DNA of 5,930 nucleotides from an uncultured Clostridium sp. (GTDB taxonomy: Bacteria > Bacillota_A > Clostridia > TANB77 > CAG-508): NCBI GenBank assembly GCA_947244675.1, contig CAMXLV010000101.1:1-5930 (forward strand), read 5' to 3'. Positions 1 to 4,460 of the stretch are shown here, piece after piece. The notes under the pieces were generated by a model that was not told the DNA's origin, did not search any database, and worked only from the letters and a program-made list of their open reading frames with translations. Both the position numbers and the translations under genes were made by a program. The number at the start of each line of letters is the position of its first letter. The first letter of the stretch is position 1.

Positions 1-1
1 A

Positions 2-163
2 CCGATTCCAGTTCAAAATATAGTAATTGGAATTATTGCAACAATTATTGGATGTGTTATTCATGTTGAAGGCTTAGATGCTAACGGAGTAATACAAGCT
101 GTAGTTACAGCATTAGGTGGAGTTGGAACAGCTACTGTATTATATGACGCAAAAAATCAATAA
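2..163 (+). CDS. Probable phage holin, C-terminal part (5' end outside window)
   Basis: An open frame enters from the left edge and gives 53 residues before TAA at 161-163. The visible part begins IPVQNIVIGIIATIIG and ends VLYDAKNQ. It contains two hydrophobic stretches (about residues 6-21 and 33-47) separated by a short polar turn (HVEGLDANG). Small, two-helix membrane proteins located just before an endolysin are typically phage holins, which form the membrane lesions that release the lysin. The sequence looks like small Firmicutes phage holins, perhaps the Hol44-like group, but the family call is from memory and the N-terminus is missing. Context is the stronger argument: the amidase endolysin lies about 240 bp downstream on the same strand. 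It could instead be another small phage membrane protein. Confidence 0.6.
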   Translation, partial: PIPVQNIVIGIIATIIGCVIHVEGLDANGVIQAVVTALGGVGTATVLYDAKNQ

Positions 164-168
164 TTTAA

Positions 169-189
169 TACAAGAAATGTTTTCTTGTA
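169..189 (+). other. Hairpin between holin and lysin genes (no U-tail)
   Basis: TACAAGAAA (169-177) pairs perfectly with TTTCTTGTA (181-189) around a 3-nt TGT loop, giving a 9-bp stem that starts 5 bases after the holin stop codon. It is followed by AAAAGTGAG rather than a T-run, so it is not a classical terminator on its own. It may stabilise the 3' end of the holin mRNA or be a processing site. It sits directly before a true terminator-like hairpin. Confidence 0.5.
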
Positions 190-197
190 AAAGTGAG

Positions 198-240
198 ATA
201 CTGGAAGAAAAAACAAAATTCTTCCAGTATTATTTTTATT
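198..240 (+). terminator. Rho-independent terminator after holin gene
   Basis: ATACTGGAAGAA (198-209) pairs perfectly with TTCTTCCAGTAT (219-230) over 12 bp, with a 9-nt A-rich loop. The T-rich tail TATTTTTATT (231-240) follows. It lies inside the lysis cassette, between holin and endolysin, and I see no promoter between it and the next start codon at 257. It therefore probably attenuates endolysin expression rather than stopping transcription fully, or the downstream pair has a promoter I cannot recognise. Confidence 0.75.
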
Positions 241-256
241 ATAGGAGGATTTGTTT

Positions 257-400
257 ATGGAAGAGGAAACAGTTGAATACAACGAAGAATTAGCAGAATT
301 AAATCTGCAGGAAAATACATTTGCAGAAATCAATGAAAAAGAAGATGGAATAGGCGAAGTAAAAGAAACAGACGAATATTACAATGGAGGTGTTGAATAA
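257..400 (+). CDS. Small acidic protein between holin and endolysin, function unknown
   Basis: A 47-residue ORF begins at ATG 257, preceded at 7 nt by AGGAGGA (243-249). Its TAA (398-400) overlaps the endolysin ATG (400-402) by one base, a classic translational-coupling arrangement. The protein starts MEEETVEYNEELAELN and is strongly acidic: 17 Asp/Glu against 2 Lys. It has no signal peptide or membrane segment. I do not recognise the family. The Shine-Dalgarno site and tight coupling argue that it is translated. Possible roles, all inference, are a lysin or holin modulator, or simply a leader ORF that delivers ribosomes to the lysin start. The endolysin's own site GGAGGT (386-391) lies within its last codons. 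Confidence 0.65.
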   Translation: MEEETVEYNEELAELNLQENTFAEINEKEDGIGEVKETDEYYNGGVE

Positions 401-1539
401 TGTTAGTAACAAAAGTAAATATGCCTTCGAGCAAATTTGGTATAAAATGTCCTTATCCAATGAAACCAGAAGGAATAACAATTCATAATACAGCAAATGA
501 TGCCTCAGCTATGTCAGAAGTTTCATATATGATTAGAAACAATAATCAAGTATCTTTTCATGAGGCCATAGATGATTACAGATGTGTTCAAGGAATAGAA
601 CATAATCGTAATGCGTGGCATGCAGGAGATGGACACGGATTTGGAAATATGAAAACAATAGGAATTGAAATCTGTTATTCTAAATCTGGTGGAGAACGAT
701 TTGAAAAAGCAGAAAGAAATGCAGCAGAAAGAATTGCTTATTTAATGAAACAATACGGATGGAATTTAGATAATATAACAGACACTAGACATACAGTAGG
801 AACTCATCAAAATAGAAGTGGTAAATATTGTCCTCATAGAACTTTGGACAATGGGCTTGAAAGATTTTATAATATGATTAGAGAAGAATACAGAGAACTT
901 ACAGGAGAAAAAGCACAAGGGACACCTAATATAGTTGTAAATGAAAATAATAACAATACTGGTAGAAATGTAGGCGATACAGTTACAATTAATGGTGTTT
1001 ATACTTCTTCATCATCTACAAAAAGATTAAGTCCTGCAGTTAAAAGTGGTATGATTACAAGGATAATACCAGGAGCAAAAAATCCATATCTAATTAATAA
1101 TGGAAACGTTGGATGGGTAAATGATTCTTGTATTGTAAGTAGTGGAAGTTCACAAGCAAATAACAATAATGTAAATACAGCACCTAATATATCAGTAGGA
1201 AGTACAGTAACATTATCATCAAATGCTACTAATTATGCTACAGGGCAAAAAATACCAGAATGTTATAAAAATAAAAACTATACTATAATGCAAGTAGGAA
1301 ATGGAAAAGTTTTATTGAAAGAATTGTATTCATGGGTATATACCAAAGACTTGGTAGGTTATGCAAATAATACAGGAACTAATACTACAAGAAGAAAGTC
1401 AAATGAGGAAATTGCAAGAGATATAGTAACAAAACCTAATTTTGATGGATGGGGAACAGGAGAAACAAGAAAACAGAAATTAAGAAATGCTGGTTATGAT
1501 CCTAGTGCAATTCAAAAATTAATAAATAAAATGTGTTAA
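400..1539 (+). CDS. Phage endolysin: N-acetylmuramoyl-L-alanine amidase with SH3-like and CW_7 modules
   Basis: This 379-residue protein should cut the amide bond between N-acetylmuramic acid and L-Ala of the host wall at the end of the lytic cycle. Residues about 20-160 form an Amidase_2 (PGRP-like) zinc domain. The visible zinc ligands are His29 (in ITIHNTAND), His136 and Cys144 (in THQNRSGKYCPHR), and the likely catalytic Glu is Glu90 (in GIEICYS). Their spacing matches the PlyL/T7-lysozyme type. After an Asn-rich linker come two SH3-like modules (about 190-246 and 265-321, the second ending YSWVYTKDL). A C-terminal CW_7 repeat follows (about 333-379: NEEIARDIV, WGTGETRKQKLRNAGYD), like the wall-binding repeats of Cpl-7 lysozyme. 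There is no signal peptide, so release should depend on the holin. The start at 400 is fixed by GGAGGT at 386-391. No catalytic residue appears to be missing. Confidence 0.93.
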   Translation: MLVTKVNMPSSKFGIKCPYPMKPEGITIHNTANDASAMSEVSYMIRNNNQVSFHEAIDDYRCVQGIEHNRNAWHAGDGHGFGNMKTIGIEICYSKSGGERFEKAERNAAERIAYLMKQYGWNLDNITDTRHTVGTHQNRSGKYCPHRTLDNGLERFYNMIREEYRELTGEKAQGTPNIVVNENNNNTGRNVGDTVTINGVYTSSSSTKRLSPAVKSGMITRIIPGAKNPYLINNGNVGWVNDSCIVSSGSSQANNNNVNTAPNISVGSTVTLSSNATNYATGQKIPECYKNKNYTIMQVGNGKVLLKELYSWVYTKDLVGYANNTGTNTTRRKSNEEIARDIVTKPNFDGWGTGETRKQKLRNAGYDPSAIQKLINKMC

Positions 1540-1574
1540 AATAAAATTATAGGGGGCTTTTATTCCCCCTATAA
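1538..1574 (-). terminator. Terminator between convergent genes, best oriented for the minus strand
   Basis: The stem is 1547-1556 (TTATAGGGGG) with 1565-1574 (CCCCCTATAA), 10 bp, and the loop is CTTTTATT. On the plus strand it is followed by AAAAGTATA, a poor tail. On the minus strand it is followed by TTTTATTTT (complement of 1538-1546), a good U-tract. It should therefore chiefly end the minus-strand regulator/MutS-I operon, while possibly also protecting the endolysin mRNA 3' end. The minus-strand tail overlaps the endolysin stop codon. Confidence 0.7.
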
Positions 1575-1631
1575 AAGTATATTAGTTATATTAAAAAAAT
1601 GCTTTAAAAACGATTTTCAAGTGTTGATTTT

Positions 1632-2048
1632 TTAATCTTTATATATTTTTTTCAAATCTTTTTGAATTTCTTGCAATTTATCAAAACTATCTTTAAAAGT
1701 AATATTATCAAAGTTTATATTAAGTATTTTATCTACAATTTTTTTCAATTCAATATTTTTGAAATAATCTTCATTATTTTTTATTTTTTCCTTTTCATAA
1801 TGATTATCTATAATCTGATATTTTATGTTTTTTTCATCAAGTAGTTTAGTGTACTTTTGTATTTGTTGGTATGGAAAACCACATTTATAGATATTTGGTC
1901 CCATATCCATTATTTTTAATCCTAAGGCTTTAGATATAGTGTCAGCATCTTCATTCAAAATATTATAAAAGATACCTACACGAATAAGATATAAAGTATC
2001 CTTATCATTTTTCTTTAGTGAGGTATATTGTTCCAATAATTTACTCAT
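1632..2048 (-). CDS. Stand-alone MutS domain I-like protein (138 aa)
   Basis: Residues about 4-82 closely resemble the N-terminal mismatch-recognition domain of MutS. LLEQYTSLKK matches the family's 'FLEQYxxLK' opening. RVGIFYNILNEDAD matches 'RMGDFYELFxEDA', and ALGLK then CGFPYQQIQKYTKLLDEKNIKYQIID match 'GxPYHAxxxYxxxLxxxGxKVAICEQ'. The rest of MutS (connector, lever, clamp, ATPase) is absent. A lysine-rich, mostly helical tail fills residues 83-138. The wedge Phe of the MutS F-x-E motif is present (Phe27), but the Glu is replaced by Asn29. The gene follows the XRE regulator by 12 bp, and its AGGAGG (2057-2062) overlaps the upstream stop codon, so the two form an operon. Small MutS-like proteins have been reported as accessory factors of some diversity-generating retroelements, but no reverse transcriptase is present here. 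The family call is fairly secure; the function is unknown. Confidence 0.75.
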   Translation of the reverse strand: MSKLLEQYTSLKKNDKDTLYLIRVGIFYNILNEDADTISKALGLKIMDMGPNIYKCGFPYQQIQKYTKLLDEKNIKYQIIDNHYEKEKIKNNEDYFKNIELKKIVDKILNINFDNITFKDSFDKLQEIQKDLKKIYKD

Positions 2049-2060
2049 AACAAAATCCTC

Positions 2061-2267
2061 CTATTTTTTCTTTTTTCTTTTTATTAAATCTCCTGGCTCA
2101 CAGTCTAAGGCATCACACAATTTGTCTATCATTTCAAAATGTATGCTTGTAGTATCTCCATCTATCATGTGGCCTAATGCTTGATAACTACTTTCTACTT
2201 GTTTAACAAGCCAATACATTGTTTTGCCTTTTTTCTTCAAGAGATTAGGTATATCTAAATAAATCAT
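2061..2267 (-). CDS. Small XRE/Cro-CI-type DNA-binding regulator (68 aa)
   Basis: The 68-residue protein is a single helix-turn-helix domain of the HTH_26/XRE kind. The recognisable pattern is LLKKKGKTMYWLVKQ, then SYQALGHMIDGDT (recognition-helix region), then IDKLCDALDCEPGDLI. This parallels family members reading 'LLxEKGxSxYxLAK...LxKICxALxCxPGDLL'. A basic KRKKKK tail ends the protein. It has no partner or peptidase domain, so it should act as a simple dimeric repressor or activator. The start is supported by AGGAGG on the minus strand (2277-2282), 9 nt upstream. It is the first gene of a two-gene operon with the MutS-I-like protein and is divergent from the 60-residue ORF at 2380. Inverted repeats in the shared intergenic region are candidate operators, which suggests it regulates itself and possibly the divergent gene. 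Confidence 0.85.
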   Translation of the reverse strand: MIYLDIPNLLKKKGKTMYWLVKQVESSYQALGHMIDGDTTSIHFEMIDKLCDALDCEPGDLIKRKKKK

Positions 2268-2278
2268 AATATACTACC

Positions 2279-2299
2279 TCCTGTATATATTTTACAGGA
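2279..2299. promoter_or_regulatory. Inverted repeat overlapping the regulator's ribosome-binding site (candidate operator)
   Basis: TCCTGTA (2279-2285) and TACAGGA (2293-2299) are perfect inverted copies separated by 7 AT bases. The left half overlaps the minus-strand Shine-Dalgarno site of the XRE gene (2277-2282). Binding there by the XRE protein would block its own expression. Alternatively, in the minus-strand RNA the repeat could fold into a weak hairpin that hides the ribosome-binding site. Both roles are inference from position. Confidence 0.45.
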
Positions 2300-2319
2300 A
2301 TATTGTTTTTAATATAATT

Positions 2320-2347
2320 ATTCCATAAAATGATGATTTTATAGAAT
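2320..2347. promoter_or_regulatory. 12-bp inverted repeat in the divergent intergenic region (candidate operator)
   Basis: ATTCCATAAAAT (2320-2331) and ATTTTATAGAAT (2336-2347) are inverted copies with one mismatch, spaced by GATG. The repeat ends 6 bp before the extended -10 element of the plus-strand promoter, so it covers roughly its -20 to -48 region. A bound protein could repress or activate the 60-residue ORF. Its sequence differs from that of the repeat at 2279-2299, so they are probably not two copies of one operator. Confidence 0.45.
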
Positions 2348-2352
2348 TACTA

Positions 2353-2361
2353 TGATATAAT
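2353..2361 (+). promoter_or_regulatory. Extended -10 promoter for the 60-aa ORF
   Basis: TGATATAAT is a perfect extended -10 (TGnTATAAT). No good -35 is visible 16-18 bp upstream, which is common for extended -10 promoters. Transcription would begin near 2368, inside or next to the ribosome-binding site (2365-2373). The leader would then be only about a dozen bases. Confidence 0.55.
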
Positions 2362-2379
2362 CCTAAAGAGGTGTATAAT

Positions 2380-2562
2380 ATGGATGTAAGAAAACAAGTT
2401 TTAGATAAATTAAAGAATACAGATGTTTTTATTGAAAACGAAAATGTAATTGCTTTGCAAAGTGTCATAGATAATTGTATAGTATTATTAGAAAAGAGTA
2501 TAAAGGAAGATGACGAAAGAGCAAGTCAATATATAAATGGTTTATTGAAAGATTTGAAGTAG
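2380..2562 (+). CDS. Small helical protein of unknown function (60 aa), near prophage end
   Basis: The ORF starts at ATG 2380 (MDVRKQVLDKLKNTD) and stops at 2562 (ending INGLLKDLK). It is charged, appears all-helical, and has one cysteine and no signal or membrane segment. A GTG at 2371 would add three residues, but it lies inside the ribosome-binding site AAAGAGGTG (2365-2373). That site is correctly spaced for ATG 2380, so 2380 is chosen. I do not recognise the family. The gene has its own extended -10 promoter and diverges from the XRE/MutS-I operon across a region with inverted repeats, so it probably belongs to the same regulatory unit. It is the last gene before the putative attachment site. 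An excisionase-like or accessory function is possible, but nothing in the sequence shows it. Confidence 0.6.
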   Translation: MDVRKQVLDKLKNTDVFIENENVIALQSVIDNCIVLLEKSIKEDDERASQYINGLLKDLK

Positions 2563-2584
2563 TTTCCCACTTTTTTCCCACTTT
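2563..2584. repeat. Perfect tandem 11-bp repeat, TTTCCCACTTT twice
   Basis: TTTCCCACTTT occurs at 2563-2573 and again at 2574-2584 without a gap, starting at the base after the 60-aa ORF stop codon. An 11-bp period is about one helical turn, so two proteins could bind side by side on the same face. Position, about 100 bp inside a putative attachment core, fits arm-type binding sites for a phage tyrosine integrase. That role is inference. Confidence 0.6.
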
Positions 2585-2686
2585 AGTTTAAAATATTTAA
2601 AAATGATTATATATGAAATATACTTGAAATGCTTGAAAAATATTGAATAGGAAGATTTGGAAAGATTTAAAAAGGTAAAAAAATGA

Positions 2687-2725
2687 ACAGTAGGTTCTGG
2701 TGTCGTTGCTGATATCTTAGCTTAA
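2687..2725 (+). pseudogene. tuf: 3'-end remnant of tuf (elongation factor Tu), displaced by integration
   Basis: Twelve codons plus TAA (2723-2725) read TVGSGVVADILA. This lines up with the conserved C-terminus of EF-Tu (E. coli ends GGRTVGAGVVAKVLS), 8 of 12 residues being identical. The bases just upstream (GAACAGTAGG) would also complete GGAAGAACAGTAGG, coding for the preceding GRTVG. The codons (GGT, TCT, GTC, GTT, GCT) look like those of a highly expressed gene, unlike the AT-rich surroundings. No start or ribosome-binding site precedes it and an in-frame TGA lies at 2684-2686, so it is not translated. A strong terminator follows at the distance expected for a gene end. The assignment rests on 12 residues, so a chance match is possible but made less likely by the terminator and the phage context. 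Confidence 0.6.
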
Positions 2726-2729
2726 ATAT

Positions 2730-2772
2730 AAAAATGTCGTATTGGGGACGTTTCTCCATACGACATTTTTTT
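2730..2772 (+). terminator. Strong rho-independent terminator, probably the native tuf terminator
   Basis: AAAAATGTCGTAT (2730-2742) pairs perfectly with ATACGACATTTTT (2758-2770). A further inner stem, GGGGA with TCTCC, surrounds a CGTT loop. A run of seven T (2766-2772) follows. It lies 5 bases after the tuf remnant's stop and 168 bases after the nearest intact gene, so it fits the displaced end of tuf better than the 60-aa ORF. Confidence 0.85.
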
Positions 2773-2779
2773 GTAAGTT

Positions 2780-2808
2780 TTGACAAATTAGTAAAAAAAG
2801 TGTAAAAT
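2780..2808 (+). promoter_or_regulatory. Sigma-A-type promoter for the surface-protein gene
   Basis: TTGACA (2780-2785, perfect -35) and TAAAAT (2803-2808, -10) are separated by exactly 17 bp. Transcription would start near 2815, leaving a leader of about 33 nt before ATG 2848. The -35 lies 8 bp after the preceding terminator's T-run, so this gene is insulated from upstream transcription. Confidence 0.8.
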
Positions 2809-2847
2809 AAAGGTAGAGGGTATTTTATTTGTAAGGAGTGATTGGAT

Positions 2848-4323
2848 ATGAAAAATAGTAAATGTATAGTTTCTATAATTTTATTTTTAATGTTTTTTAG
2901 GATATATCCAATTTTTTCTTATGCAAAAACAAAAACAGAAATAATAAAAGCAGAAGAAATAGGAGATTTTTTAGTAGGAGAAGGAGTTACAATATCAAAT
3001 GTAAAAACAAAAGGATATCCAAGTCAGATAGGACGTTTTGAAGGAGCAAATTATGTTGAAGAATTTGAAAACTTAAATGATGGAGTTATTTTAACTACAG
3101 GAACATCTGTCAATGTCTTTGGACCTGAAAAAACTTATTTATGTGGTGTTTGGAATTCGCGTGAGTACAATGGTGATGAAGATTTAGAAAAAATTTTAGG
3201 AGGATCAAAAAATACGCCATTAACACATGAGGCTGTTTCAATTGAATTTGATGCTGTATCAGATAGTGATTATATTTCTTTTCAATATGTATTTGCTTCA
3301 GAAGAATTTGATCAACCTGATGGTTTTAATGATACTTTTGCCTTATATGTAAACGGAGAAAACATAGCAAAAATACCTGGAACTAATGATACAGTTTCAA
3401 TGGTGAGTCTAAGAAATAAGCATAAAGATTATTATCATGACAATAAAAATGGAAAAAACCTTGGATTTTTAGGATATAGTGTATTATTAAGTTGTCAAGC
3501 AAATGTAAAAGCAGGAGAAACTAATAGATTAAAATTAGTAATAGCAGATGTAGGAGATAGTATTCTTGATTCAGCAATATTTATAAAAGCTCATAGTATA
3601 TCAAGTAAAAAAATACAAGAAAGCGAAGAAAATCCTAATATACCAGAAAAACCAAAAGAGGAAGAAAAGCCTACTCAAGACCCTACACCTACTCCAACCC
3701 CACCAGAAAAAGTACCATATCCATTAGTTGTTGAGCAAGAATTTTACAAAATAAGATTATATACAGCAAATGGAAACATGATAAATTCAATAGAATTAAG
3801 AGATGGAAAAACAGTAGGTAAATTAAAAGATGCATTTATAGCAGATTCTATTTATTTAATTGCAGATAATGAAATTATACAAGGTGCACGAATAGAAGTA
3901 GAATGTAAAATTAGAGTTAAAAATAATTCGGTCAGACCATGTGAAAAATTAGTAATACAACAGAAATTAGGAGGTGGATTGGTCTGTGATTCAGAAGGCT
4001 GGGAATGTGATGTCCTAAAAGAAATAGCCACATTAAAAGTATATGGAGATAGATACAATCCAGCAATTGAACCATTTGGTACATTTGAAGCTACTATGGA
4101 AGCCAGTCGATTGTTGGGTACTAAAGAATATGAATTTCAAAATTCAGCTATAGCATATGAAATTGATGGAAAAATACAAGGAACAAGTGAACCTGGACTT
4201 TCAGAAATAATTAGGATTATTCCACCTTTTGGACAATTAAAAAATTCATGTATTGCATTTATTATAATTATGGGAATAGGAATTATATTAATTATAAGTT
4301 GGAAACTATATAAAAAGAAATAG
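2848..4323 (+). CDS. Secreted choice-of-anchor L domain surface protein
   Basis: The start is ATG 2848 (491 residues), with AAGGAGTG at 2833-2840. A TTG at 2842 would sit almost on that site and is rejected. Residues 1-26 form a signal peptide with likely cleavage after SYA26. Residues about 35-250 match the choice-of-anchor L domain: NDGVILTTGT (77-86), YVFASEEFDQ (147-156), GFNDTFALYVNG (159-170) and GDSILDSAIFIKAHS (236-250). A Pro/Glu/Thr-rich stalk (about 259-292, PTPTPTPP) follows. A second, beta-rich region (about 293-455), with Cys353, Cys365, Cys380 and Cys387, faintly resembles DUF11-like repeats. The tail is PPFG (459-462), a hydrophobic helix (about 467-485) and KLYKKK. This suggests attachment to the cell envelope, perhaps by a sortase using a non-LPXTG signal, otherwise by the membrane helix. 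The ligand is unknown. The gene is monocistronic between two terminators. Confidence 0.85.
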   Translation: MKNSKCIVSIILFLMFFRIYPIFSYAKTKTEIIKAEEIGDFLVGEGVTISNVKTKGYPSQIGRFEGANYVEEFENLNDGVILTTGTSVNVFGPEKTYLCGVWNSREYNGDEDLEKILGGSKNTPLTHEAVSIEFDAVSDSDYISFQYVFASEEFDQPDGFNDTFALYVNGENIAKIPGTNDTVSMVSLRNKHKDYYHDNKNGKNLGFLGYSVLLSCQANVKAGETNRLKLVIADVGDSILDSAIFIKAHSISSKKIQESEENPNIPEKPKEEEKPTQDPTPTPTPPEKVPYPLVVEQEFYKIRLYTANGNMINSIELRDGKTVGKLKDAFIADSIYLIADNEIIQGARIEVECKIRVKNNSVRPCEKLVIQQKLGGGLVCDSEGWECDVLKEIATLKVYGDRYNPAIEPFGTFEATMEASRLLGTKEYEFQNSAIAYEIDGKIQGTSEPGLSEIIRIIPPFGQLKNSCIAFIIIMGIGIILIISWKLYKKK

Positions 4324-4363
4324 GATTTTGAGACAGCGAAATGTCTTCAAAATCCTATTTTCC
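4321..4363 (+). terminator. Terminator overlapping the surface-protein stop codon
   Basis: TAGGATTTTGAGACA (4321-4335) pairs with TGTCTTCAAAATCCTA (4342-4357), 15 bp with one bulged base and a GCGAAA loop. TTTTCC follows. The stem begins with the stop codon itself. The A/T content around it would let it work in both directions. Confidence 0.8.
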
Positions 4364-4375
4364 AAATTAAATTAT

Positions 4376-4395
4376 AAAAGCTATTGCTTTTTTTT
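4376..4395 (+). terminator. Possible second, weak terminator hairpin
   Basis: AAAAGC (4376-4381), loop TATT and GCTTTT (4386-4391) form a short stem merging into a run of eight T (4388-4395). The stem is only 6 bp with two G-C pairs, so it would be at best a backup to the terminator just upstream. Confidence 0.35.
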
Positions 4396-4426
4396 ATAAA
4401 GAATAATAAAATATAGTTATCAAAAA

Positions 4427-4432
4427 TATAAT
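4427..4432 (+). promoter_or_regulatory. Possible -10 element for plsX
   Basis: TATAAT (4427-4432) lies 28 bp before the plsX start, and transcription would begin near 4439. No convincing -35 is visible 16-18 bp upstream (TAATAA), and the region is almost all A/T, so a chance match is likely. I see no sequence like the FapR operator of Bacillus. Confidence 0.3.
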
Positions 4433-4460
4433 TAAATAGCAAACCTAAGGGAGGAATATC

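Larger units (their letters stand above)
2563..2725. other. Putative prophage attachment site attR
   Basis: Between the last phage-like gene (stop 2562) and the first host promoter (2780) lie the tandem 11-bp repeat, an AT-rich stretch and a remnant of the 3' end of tuf at 2687-2725. The stretch contains two further short direct repeats: CTTGAAA at 2623 and 2632, and AAGATTT at 2652 and 2662. The reading frame of the remnant is closed immediately upstream by TGA (2684-2686), which marks where homology to the host gene stops. The core crossover should therefore lie within about 2685-2725. Phage lysis genes are on the left and housekeeping lipid genes on the right. The matching attL and the integrase gene would be outside the window to the left. 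Confidence 0.6.

Noticed and set aside
299..496. Minus-strand 65-aa ORF
   Set aside because: It overlaps the well-supported acidic ORF and endolysin, and its hydrophobic composition comes from the complement of A-rich codons.
1662..1844. Plus-strand 60-aa ORF
   Set aside because: It is a Phe/Ile-rich shadow of the MutS-I-like gene on the other strand, with no ribosome-binding site.
2371..2379. GTG start giving a 63-aa version of the small ORF
   Set aside because: The GTG is part of the ribosome-binding site AAAGAGGTG, which is correctly spaced for ATG 2380.
1..2690. Diversity-generating retroelement template or variable repeat near the MutS-like gene
   Set aside because: I saw no reverse transcriptase, no long near-repeat differing at adenines and no C-type-lectin target gene in the window.
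2585..2730. Small RNA gene ahead of the 2730-2772 terminator
   Set aside because: No promoter and no recognisable tmRNA, 6S, SRP or RNase P features were seen; the in-frame EF-Tu C-terminus explains the terminator better.
2842..2847. TTG start for the surface-protein gene
   Set aside because: It lies one base after AAGGAGTG, too close for initiation; ATG 2848 has normal spacing and gives a proper signal peptide.
3852..4058. Minus-strand 68-aa ORF inside the surface-protein gene
   Set aside because: It is antisense to a clear coding region and has no recognisable domain.
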